Shown: piece after piece, positions 34,901 to 45,500 of the stretch
How positions within the stretch are numbered: the stretch's first letter is position 1
How the letters are laid out: the number at the start of each line of letters is the position of its first letter
Assembly: GCF_022965805.1 (NCBI RefSeq)
Contig: NW_027331510.1
Span: 744,001 to 808,000, forward strand
Direction: 5' to 3'
DNA: 64,000 nucleotides
Source of the DNA: Primulina eburnea
Lineage: Eukaryota > Streptophyta > Magnoliopsida > Lamiales > Gesneriaceae
Translations under genes and position numbers: made by a program
Notes under the pieces: model-generated
The model's input: the letters and a program-made list of their open reading frames with translations, nothing else
Told to the model about the DNA's origin: nothing
The model's database searches: none

Positions 34901-36460
34901 TTTCACTCGAATTGGAATTCTATCACTGTCTCAGCATTGCAAATTGAGCCGAACTTGATATCGAAGATTCGAAAGGCCCAATGAAGCGATGCTCAGATTC
35001 AGAAGTCGAAAGAACTTGTATCTGCTGGACATCAGTCTGGATTTCAGATTTCTTCTGATGGTTCTTTACGACTTAATGGTCGGCTGATAGTTCCTGATGA
35101 TTCTGATTTGAGATCTGCCCTTCTTCGAGAAGCACATTGTAGCAAATACAGTATTCACCCCGGAGGTCGGAAAATGTATTTGACATTGAGACCTCAATTC
35201 TGGTGGAGACGTATGAAGAAGGACATTGCTGAATTTATTTCTAAATGTCTAGTTTGCCAGCAAGTGAAAGCCGAGAGAATGAAACCTGGAGGTTTACTCC
35301 ATAGTCTTGAAATCCCGAAATGGAATTGGGAGCATATTGCTATGGATTTCGTGACTCATTTACCTCGTTCGCCCAAGGGTTGTGATGCTATTTGGGTGAT
35401 TATTGATCGGCTTTCGAAATCTGTACATTTTATTCCGTATGAGCGGACTTATCCTTATAAGAGAATGGCCCGTTTATACATCGAGAATGTTGTGAGACTG
35501 CACGGTGTGCCAGTCTCAATTGTATCTGATCGTGATCCTAGGTTTGCATCTAAATTCTGGGGTAGTTTTCAGGAAGCGATGGGTACGCGTTTGGCTATGA
35601 GTACTGCTTATCATCCTCAAACTGATGGCCAGACAGAGCGTACGATTCAGACTTTGGAGGATATGTTGCGTGCTGTAGTGATGGATTTCAGAATGGGATG
35701 GCAAGATGCCTTACCATTAGTTGAATTTTCTTATAATAATAGCTTTCAGACAAGTATCGGTATGGCACCGTTTGAAGCTCTATATGGGAGACGAGGTAGA
35801 TCACCGTTATTCTGGGATGAGATTGGTGAGAAACAGTTGACTGGACCTGAAATGATACAGGAAATGAACGATAAGGTTCAGTTAATTCGGCAGCGGATGA
35901 AAGCTGCTCAGGATCGTCAAACGAGTTATGCGAATAAACGAAGACGACCCTTGGAATTCCAGAAAGGTGACAGAGTATTTCTGAAAATATCTCCCTTTAG
36001 AGGCACTGTTCGATTTGGCATGCGAGGGAAATTATCTCCTCGTTATGTTGGGCCATACGAGATTCTAGATCGAGTTGGTGATCTTGCTTATCGATTGGCA
36101 TTGCCACCAGCTTTATCTGCTATTCATGATGTGTTTCATGTTTCCATGTTGAGGAAATATGAACCAGATCCATCGCATGTACTTGCACCTGATGAGGTTG
36201 AATTGGATCCTTCTCTTTCCTATGTTGAACAACCTGTTCGCATTATGGATCGAAAGGAGAAGATATTGAGAAACAAATCGATTCCTTTGGTACGAGTGCA
36301 ATGGACACGGCATGGTGTTGAAGAATCGACATGGGAATTAGAGAGCAAAATGCGAGATTCATATCCGCATTTATTTGATTCTACGGCATCTGTTCCATTG
36401 TATTCGATGTATTCTGATCCTTTTTCTGATTTTAGTTTTGATATGTACTATAACTGGTGA
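31943..36460 (+). pseudogene. Gag-Pol of element 4, 1506 codons with one nonsense codon
   Basis: Gag with CCHC knuckle (C270, C273, H278, C283), preceded by a serine-rich linker. Protease DTGAS at 369-373. Reverse transcriptase with FIDD, RNase H with [12 protein letters not shown] at 34982-34984 (codon 1014) falls in the linker between RNase H and integrase, and the same frame continues to 36460. Integrase has AHCSKYSIH...CLVCQQ, then D, SDRDPRF and GQTERT, so the catalytic residues are present. It ends with a chromodomain-like segment and a short extra tail. A downstream ATG at 35108 would only give an integrase fragment. Apart from the single stop the protein looks functional, and stop readthrough or another copy could supply it. 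Confidence 0.93.
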
Positions 36461-36524
36461 CATATGTATGTTTGCCAATGTTATGTATATAGTGATGTGT
36501 AAGATTTCGAGGACGAAATCTTTT

Positions 36525-36538
36525 AAGAGGGGGAGAAA
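36525..36538 (+). other. Polypurine tract of element 4
   Basis: AAGAGGGGGAGAAA directly before the 3' LTR. Confidence 0.87.
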
Positions 36539-38389
36539 TGTAAGGACCGTGTATCGTATTATCGTAATCCTACGTGATTATCGATAATCTATGAATTTGA
36601 CATGTGATTATACATTTGATGTATATTATGACAATGAAATTGAGAAAATGAATATTGTATATGAGTTGAGATGGTACGGATTTGATTTGAGAAGCCGGAC
36701 GCCAAAATAGGTACAAAACCAAAATGTTGTACAGAACAGGTGGCGCCCGAGCGGTAGGAAATTACCGCCCGAGCGCCAGGGTATATGGAATTTGTGTTCG
36801 GGCAGAACCCTTCGCGCCCGAGCGGTAGTTTGTGACCGCCCGAGCGCGAAGCAAGTGGCATGAGGCAGAACATGCCGCGCCCGAGCGGTAATATTTGACA
36901 GCTCGAGCGCGGTACTCGCATCACTCGGGGACAGAATGTCTCGCGCTCGGGCGCGAGAATTCTACCGCCCGAGCGCGACATCGGTGATGATAAGAACAAG
37001 ACTGCTTCTCTTTCTTTTTCATTTCTCATTTTACGACTTCGAGAGAGACGAGGGAAATTTGAAATTCTTGCCTCCCAATCGACTTCGAAACGCCGTCTAA
37101 ACGTGAAACAAATTATATATTTGTGATCTACGCGTCGAGGGCTTCAGACTGAGGTAATTTTCTTTCAGTTCCAGCAGCTTTAAATATCACAGTGCTGGAA
37201 TAGCCTGTATTTGAAAGTGAATTTCTGATATGTAGTAGAATAACCGACAATAAACTCGTATTTGAAGTCGGAATTGAATTATGATATGACTTGAATTTGA
37301 TATGAATTATTGAAGTTTCAAATGATATTTGAAACTCATATTAATTATTTTGGAGTATGTTGTTGATTGAAATGAGTATGTAATTGATGTAGATAAAGTG
37401 TATCTGCAGACTACATCAATTTGGAACGAAGAATTGAGGTATGTTGCGACCGGGTAACATACGACAGGTATCTGTATTATATGATATATGTTGGATTGAT
37501 TTGATTGATTGGATTGAGAATACGTGTCTACATGCCTATTTGTTGATTATGTGGCATACATGACATTGAGATTTGAATATCGGTGTATAAAATAAATGTT
37601 TTGTTAACACACGTCATTTTATGCATACATCGATACATGACATGCACGTTGAGCTATGATCCTTGGATACCCTTGTATGATTTGATTGGATTCCGGGGTT
37701 TGTGAACTCAATGCTATGTTTGGTATTATATGACCCTTAAAACATAGACATTTGTGGCCCCATATGATTGGATATGAGATGTGGGATTGATGGCGCTTCG
37801 ACGACGCTATCATATATGTATTCCCATATCGGCCGGTGTGCCAGCTCGAGCCTTGATATGATTTGATAGCGATTCGATTGATTCTGACATGTGCTCAGTG
37901 GATGGGCATTTGACCTGATACCTCCACGACATACATGCATTGCATACCATATATCATTATTTAGATATCTGTGGTATATATGATTGGTTGTTCCATACGG
38001 AGCTTTGCTCACCCCCAAGGGGGGCTGTTGTTGTCTTTGTGTGTGGACAATGACAGGTACTCCAGGATATCAGGAGACCGGAGAAGGTACTTCTGGAGGG
38101 AGCCACAGCTTGGGCTGAGGTTTATGTTTATGTCTTGTTCCCAGTATATGTATATGTATCTATATACCGGGGCATGTCCCGAGGATATGAGTTGTTTGTA
38201 TATGATTGGCTTTGATTACGTATGGACTTGTTTTATGTTTTGAATTTAGATACTATTTTTAGTATTTAAATATCAGAAGAGATATTTAGGGCTCGTTGTA
38301 AAAGCAAATTTTAAACTCGTTTTCCGCTGTAATTAGTTAAACCTAATCAGATTGTGTTCTAATAACGATTAGGAGCTAAGGGCCCCACA
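36539..38389 (+). repeat. 3' LTR of element 4, 1851 bp
   Basis: Pairs with the 5' LTR. The differences seen include one missing A at the start, and the hairpin arms at about 36743-36979 remain paired. Confidence 0.95.
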
Positions 38390-40078
38390 ATTTTCCTTTG
38401 AAGCTCTCAAGTTTCTGAATGAGTAAAGAAAAGTTATAATCAATAAACTTCATATAATGAAGCAAAATAAAAAATTTACCTAGGCTGCTTCTTGTCAAAA
38501 GCTAAAGAAAGATCTAAATTCGCGATAAGTTTTTTTTCATAAATAAATGTCTGTCACATCTACCATATTTCCGTTGGGGAAAAAACAAATTCCGAAATGG
38601 AGTAGAAGTAGTACACCCCGCCAACCCCAACGTTGCAAAAATGCAAAAATCGTTGGGGTGGAGGGGGGGCGGCTTGAACATGAATTTAAAAATATTGATT
38701 TTGATGGGCTTGTAATGGACTGGTACATGCAGAAAGGAGCAGAAGTAGTACACGCCGCTAACCCCAACGTTCTTTTCATTTTGTCTTGGCTCAAATTCGA
38801 CAATGATCTATCTTTTCTTATTAGCAAACATGTGAATTTGAGTTACTCTAACAAGACTGTGTTTGAGCTTCATTGGTATAGTTTCACAGCATAGCAATCA
38901 GGCAACCCTAACCAAGTATGTGGGCAAGTTGCTGCAATAATTCTCCTTTGAAGCTCTCAAGTTTCTGAATGAGTAAAGCAAAGTTATAACCAATAACTTC
39001 ATATAATGAAGCAAAATAAAAAATTTACCTAGGCTGCTTCTTGTCAAAAGCTACGGAGAGATCTGAATTCGCGATAAGTTTTTTTTTCATATATAAATGT
39101 CTGTCACATCTACCATATTTCCGTTGGGGAAAAAACAAATTCCAAAATGGAGTAGAAGTAGTACACCCAGCCAACCCCAACGTTGCTAACATGGAAAAAA
39201 TCGTTGGGGGGCGGGGGGGGGGGGGGGGGGGGGGGGTTGTGCGCGCGCTTGAACATGAATTTAAAAATATTGATTTTGATGGGCTTGTAATGGACTGATA
39301 CATGCAGAAAGGAGTAGAATTAGTACACGCCGCCAACCCAACGTTCTTGTCATTTTATCTTGGCTGAAATTCGACAATGATCTATCTTTTCTTTTAAGCA
39401 AACATATGAATTTGAGTTACTCTAACAAGACTGTGTTTGAGCTTCATTGGTATAGTTTCCCAGCATGGAAATAAAGCAACCCTAACCAAGTATGTGGGCA
39501 AGTTGCTGCAATAATTCTCCTTTGAAGCTCTCAAGTTTCTGAATGAGTAAAGCAAAGTTATAACCAATAAACTTCATATAATGAAGAAAAATAAAAAATT
39601 TACCTAGGCTGCTTCTTGTCAAAAACTACAGAAAGATCTAAATTCGCGATAAGTTTTTTTTTCATATATAAATGTCAGTCACATCTACCATATTTCCGTT
39701 GGGGAAAAAACAAATTCCAAAATGGAGTAGAAGTAGTACATCTCGCCAACCCCAACGTTGATAACATGGCAAAAATCATTGGGGGGGGGAGGGGGGGGGG
39801 GCTTGATCATGAATTTAAAAATATTGATTTTGATGGGCTTGTAATGGACTGGTACATGCAGAAAAGAGCAGAAGTAGTACACGCCGCCAACCCCAACGTT
39901 CTTGTCATTTTTTCTTGGCTGAAATTCGACAATGATCGATCTTTTCTTATTAGCAAACATGTGAATTTGAGTTACTCTAACAAAACTGTGTTTGAGCTTC
40001 ATTGATATAGTTTCACAGCATGACAATCAGGCAACCCTAACCAAGTATGTGGGCAAGTTGCTGCAATAATTCTCCTTT
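38390..40078. repeat. GH5/GLE1 array, segment 5 (end of unit 8 to unit 11)
   Basis: Same unit order as segment 3. G runs lie at about 38656, 39206-39236 and 39781-39801. The array ends near 40078 in the antisense GLE1 exon 2 sequence (AATTCTCCTTTG), where it meets RGLG intron sequence on the minus strand. Confidence 0.88.
39206..39236. repeat. Long G homopolymer at an array junction
   Basis: Six G, one C, then 24 G. Other units have shorter, often interrupted runs at the same place. Length may be affected by sequencing or assembly, since such runs are hard to read. Confidence 0.75.
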
Positions 40079-40122
40079 GCTCACTGGCTCTACTCTGCCA
40101 AAAATCGTGTGGATGCGAGTAC

Positions 40123-41074
40123 CTGAAAGACGAAGCTGAGGAACTAACTGGCGGTATCTGGTTAGCACCTCTTCGAATCCCTCACAAAACCTTTCGTCCG
40201 GATAAAAACTAAAGACATGTTGGTCGTGTGCCGATGCTGCAAGAAAAATTTGGACCGTCATTACAACTAAATGATCGTTTTCTTGTTGATTAGATATATC
40301 CCTCTTGAAACTTTACCATCTCCAAATCCAAAACATGGAATCAGGTTATCTTCATCAAAAGAGGACAGGGTTTTCCCAATGATGGTTATGGCTTGTTCGT
40401 AGGGATTTTGGACATTCTCGAGATGATGCAAGCTATTCCGGTTAAAAGACTTGGCTCCTGGTTTTCATCAAAAGTTAGCATAATCCTATAAATTTTTCTG
40501 GAAAATTTGTCGAAAAATTTACACTTATGTTTGAAGTTTACAACCTGTCCACTCATTACTCTTTGTGAAATCAATACCAACAATTAGATTGGAAGACCCT
40601 AATCCCGATCGGGAGAGGGCAGCCGTTATCTGAGAAAAAGTAAATAATTACTTGGTACTCCATTTATCGAGATGATGTGGATAGTTATTCGGAATAGAAT
40701 GCTGAATTAAATTTTTTTGAGCAGAAGTTGCCATTTTTTTTTATAAATTATATATGCAATTTCATAATTTTTATAGATGTGACATGAATTAAGACAAGCT
40801 AGCATAACCATTCAGTTGTCCTTACACAGCTAAACCAATCAAATGGAACAAGAATTCCTCGTGCAATTCAACACGATGGCCTAATTACCTGATCCAAAGT
40901 TTGGTAATTGTCATCAATTCTTGAGAATTTCTTGTCCAGCCGGCGTTGTGGTGCAAGGGTCGACGGAGCATGGTGGTGCAGTGGGGTACAACACTGATGG
41001 TGGTGCAAAGCATGGTAGCCACAATCATCAAATGAAGATGAAAATGTTCTTGGAACTGAGCTTGTATTTCCCAT
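40123..41074 (-). pseudogene. RGLG: RGLG-type (copine/vWA) E3 ubiquitin ligase gene, first four exons only
   Basis: Exons on the minus strand: 41074-40889, 40629-40545, 40457-40317 and 40236-40123, with good splice sites and matching phases, giving about 175 codons without a stop. The protein starts MGN, fitting the N-myristoylation signal known in this family, then a His-rich stretch, then KKFSRIDDNYQTLD and the vWA/copine domain with the metal-site motif DFTKSNEWTG, NPYEQAITIIGKTL and DEDNLIPCFGFGD. It ends at a splice donor after PQLRLSG. The rest of the copine domain and the C-terminal RING domain are missing because the chimeric array begins in the next intron (about 40078). RGLG proteins are plasma-membrane ubiquitin ligases. 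The 3' part may have been lost, or may lie left of the window if the array grew inside the intron. Confidence 0.88.
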
Positions 41075-42594
41075 TGATTATTACAGAAAATTTAGCTCCA
41101 AATTCAAAAACGAATCACAATTTGTTTGTAGCACAAACCGTAAAATTTGAGATGACATGTTATTAAATAACATGTAAAATTTGATTTTCCTCGCAAGATT
41201 GGCGAAAGCTTATTGTTATCCAAGACTTTCCAAAAAATTTCTGATGATGAAATTTCGATAAAAAAGAATGTACGTGGATTTTACTTGCATTCAATTAATT
41301 TTTGAAAAATAGAAAACAAAAATCATAACTAACTTTTTTTTACAAGATAATTATGTGCATCATATATGTACATGGACGAGTTGACCGTAATTTTGGTCAA
41401 CTACCATTATATTTATTTTGTTAAAAAAAAAAAGAAATTTGGATGTGATACTGCCATATCGGATTATAGAAATATCGGAAAAAAATTAATTTGTTGTGCC
41501 AAAACTTTAAGTTAAATATAAATTAGTAGATTAATTTAAATTCAAATCAAATAAATTTGTATTAATTCATAGTTTATTCATTTTATCGAAATCGATGAAT
41601 TGAAATTGTAGGTTTCCCATATAAAATATTATTGTCTGTCGCGTTTGGGATATTGTTATAATGATTTGTTTTAGCTATAATGAGACTAGATTTGCACCAA
41701 ATGAGAAACAATTGGAAGGTGAGCGATCAACTCCTGCATTTGTTAGACAACGAATGATATCATGGTTTCTAGTTGGATATGAGAATGAGATGGGAAGCAA
41801 GGATTGTTGATGTCTCATTCTGGGTGCAGCTGCTCTTATCAGATGCATTGGCATCCCGAAGCAGGATGAGTTCGTCGTTCTGCTTGTGAGATGTAAGGGG
41901 GGAATCCCTCTTTTTTTTTTTTGTGCAAGACTTTGTACAGAGAGAAAATATTCCATAATTTGAAAGTAGCTATTACAAGCAAAAAAATTGTGCTAGTGTA
42001 TTTTATATATGTTTTTAAAAAACATATGACCATAATCTTTTAATTCCAGGATGATTTCAATCCTATTAGGTACATTCTTAATTTGTGCAATCGCCTCTAG
42101 TCTTGTGCGGTAAACTTTGTCCACTTTCTGTACCCAACTATGTCCCTTTCAGCTCGCGTGTTTTTCAAATTGTCCATTTATTGAATCGAATTTGACGCCA
42201 AATAATTTTGTTAATATGAGAGTTATTTAATGCTTTCAAAAATATAATAAATTATAATCACAAACCGAATATTAGTTTAACGAAATTTAAACAAACACTA
42301 ATACTTTTTTTAGCTTATGAGTGGAATCGAAATCCTTGTAAAAAATACGCGTAAATTTCCCCATGAAATAGAAAGATACCATCCAACGAGTGGCCACCAT
42401 GGTTATTCACAAAAAAACTCCAAAGCGTTCAGGTGTTTAAGCAGATGGAGAATGATATAGAAGTGTTCGGTTATTTATCGCAGATGGACCACAAAAGTCG
42501 AGACCAGCCGATGCTTAAATTAAAAACAGTACTCATCCTCATATCTCCTCTCGTGATCTTAGGATATCCACTGTTGGGCCAAGCGCACTTCCTC
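41075..42594. other. Intergenic DNA between the RGLG fragment and coilin
   Basis: AT-rich, with no recognisable gene. It should hold the RGLG promoter and the coilin 3' end. A 282-base minus-strand frame at 41675-41956 has no recognisable product and is not called. Confidence 0.6.
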
Positions 42595-45500
42595 TCAGAG
42601 CTTTATAGGACTATGATTTACGAGCTGAACTCTGTTTCTGAGGACTATTTCCCCCAATTGTTGTACCCTCGAGGCATTCTTCCTCCATCTATTTCCTTGT
42701 GATGGTTGTACCATTTTAGCATTCTTTACAAAACTTGTTCTGTCAACTACTTGAAGCTTCTTGTTAGTTTTGCCCCAACTACTTTCTTGTGATACTTTTT
42801 CCTTTTTGGCATCTAGGGCCTCACTGATTTGGTCCCAAACGTTCAAATCCCCAGTTTCTAAAGGAAAAGACCCAGCCAGTGTCAAATCATCGAAGCACAC
42901 AAGTCAGCAACTAAATTTATAATGCCGGAAAAGAAAAATACCTGCAGAAGGGGGTACTGTTTCTTCACTCTGGTTTAGTTCTCCAGTCTCTACAAACATG
43001 ACAGTGTGGCTAAGTAGACCTCTTCAACCCTAGTTAACTGGATCTTCAACCTTAAAAATGAACCGTAGTATATACCTGTGCCGGATATCTCTGTTTGTGT
43101 ATTGATGCGGCTAGATGACCCTGGTTTTGAAGCTTTTTTGTTGTCCAGAGGACCCTCACTCACCAAACTAGCATCTACATTAATTGAACCTAAACTTCCA
43201 TCCTTGATAATACGGACATCAACAAGTGATGAAAAATCAATCTGCGTGAAGGATGATCCAAGAAAGAATTATTGAGAGTTGTAAAAAATGTAGGCTGGAG
43301 GGAAAAAATAATAATCCAGATCCAAAAGGCTTACCTCCAACGAACCATCTTCTTTACAAAGAGAGTTATCTAGTGGTTCAGCTCCACCCTCATCCGCCTT
43401 CTTGGAAACAATTGGATAATCTGACGCTGGTGCCAATATTGCCTGATTGGATTCAGTATTGTAAAAAGATACTTTTCCAACCTAGATAAAAGTAAAAGAA
43501 CAGTTAGAAGAATTGTGGTTATATGATATTTTGGAATATTTACTAAATGCACAAAAAAATTGAGCATTACTCGATATGCTGAAATCTCTGGGGTCCAGGT
43601 TGTCGATAACTCCAGGATACGATATGCAAGGAGATCACCTTCCTGCAAAATGGGAAAAAATGCTTTTAGATTCTTCACATGTGAGATGTTATCAGCTAAA
43701 AGATCAGGCAACATATTCCATCTAGCCTCTATAATAATTAATACAGAGGAACTCAATACACGAGACAAGGAATCATAATCATTCTCGAAAGAATGAGAAA
43801 TGAGAATCAACCTTAGGCATGCCAGGAAGAGTAGGAAGCTTCACAAAGTCGATTTCTCCTATCGGTTGTTCCCTTGTTTCATTTGCAAATACTTTGGAAT
43901 TGTCATTGTCTGGATTTTTATAGCCATTCCGTGAAGTAAATGGAGGATCGGCTAATCCCCATTTTTGGCCCTTCTTCTTGCTAGTAATCCCATTCCACTG
44001 GGTGGTTTCCTGAGAGAAAATCCCAACTTAATTAAAAAGGGAACGTGCAAAACTCTGAATGGTAAGCATCAACATAATTGTAAAGCAGCAAACCAAGAGT
44101 ACGTGGCTCAGAAAAGAGTGTCACAATCTCTAGGAAAAAAATGGAATACAAATGATTAAGGTATTTAATGAAACTTGTTGAAACAGCATAAATTTATAAA
44201 GATCAAGCCATTTTCATTCTAAAGGAGGGGAGACAAGGTGGCTGCTACACCAATGTTATAACTTACAAGCAATTTCTGGATACTATGTATACGTGATCTC
44301 CCTTATTTATCTCAACCAAGCCTTGTACCATCCTCACAAGAGGTTGAGACAAGAATGGATCTCACATTTCCTAGCTTTACAACGGATCATTTCCAACAAG
44401 TAAACCACAAATGTTTTAAGTGTCTAAAAGAATGATTTTTTGGTAAAATATTTGTTTCCATTTACATTAATGGGACAATGTGATCCTCAAACATTCGATA
44501 TTTAATTTCACTGTATTTGAGAGCTTATAAGGCCAATTTTAGATTGTAGCAAAATGTTATTCCTTGTTGGCATTATCCAATAACCTGAATAGGTGTTTGA
44601 GATAGCTGAAGTTTGAATATTGCCGAGCTTGAGCTTTTCCCTGATCATTTGAAGCTCGTGAGCCAACTCCTGGGCCCTTTATTAATATTGACTTTTATTA
44701 ATATTGAATATTATTGTAATATAATAATGTGAAGCCTTATTTGAACTAAATTCAAAGCAGATCAAGCTTGAGTTCAAGTTTGAAAATTCATGAGCTCTGA
44801 TAAAGGCCCAAAAATTTAGAATTGCTCATTCACAACCCCCAATCCCCCCACCCCCTCCCCCAAAAAAAAAGCTTGAGTACACCTGCTAGAACCAGAGGAA
44901 CACCTAGGGCACCAAATTGCGGAATGGTGGTCGCAAGGAGTTGTTAATGAAACCAATACACTATAGAAATCTTTTCACAATACGTGACTGCAAATCAAGA
45001 AGGGATGCGAAAAATCTAGAAGACATACCAAAGTTGGCTGGACATCTTGTTCTGCTGAAAAATAAAATTCAGGCATCATATATTCAGAGAAATATGGCAT
45101 GGTAAAAATAGAAATAGAATGACCTTAAAGAATATTATAAATTTGTCCTCAGGAGCAGTCACATAACAGTGTTCTACAATTTCTTCCACTGGCAAATCAG
45201 TAGATTAGGTGCACGAAAATGGAATAGGAAGGAAAATCAACTTATTCATTGCGTTAAGCTATAATAAAAACCATAACATCACTATGCGCCAAATACCTTA
45301 CAAGGTCAGCGACCATGATGTTTCAGTCAGCCATGATTAATTTCAGTAAACCAAGATTCTGTTAATTCCTTATTGTTGGAATCAAAGATTTAGAATTTAT
45401 TAAAATCAACAACTCACCACACATATAGACAGTAAATATTCACAGACAGAGATTGCGACCTTTTTGAAAAGGTTCAAAGCGGATATGTCCTGGCCTTATT

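Larger units (their letters stand above)
29890..38389 (+). mobile_element. Element 4: nearly intact chromovirus LTR retrotransposon, target duplication ATTTT
   Basis: Complete: LTR, primer site, gag-pol, polypurine tract, LTR. ATTTT flanks it at 29885-29889 and 38390-38394, and the array reads on across the joined ends. The LTRs differ by about ten substitutions and one 1-bp indel over 1851 bp (about 0.5%), a young insertion. One nonsense codon interrupts the polyprotein. The C-terminal RNKSIPLVRVQWTRHG chromodomain-like end places it with Tekay-type chromoviruses, in a different family from elements 1, 2 and 5. Confidence 0.95.

Noticed and set aside
41675..41956. 93-codon minus-strand frame between RGLG and coilin
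   Set aside because: No recognisable motif, AT-rich surroundings, and no support from splice sites or neighbours.
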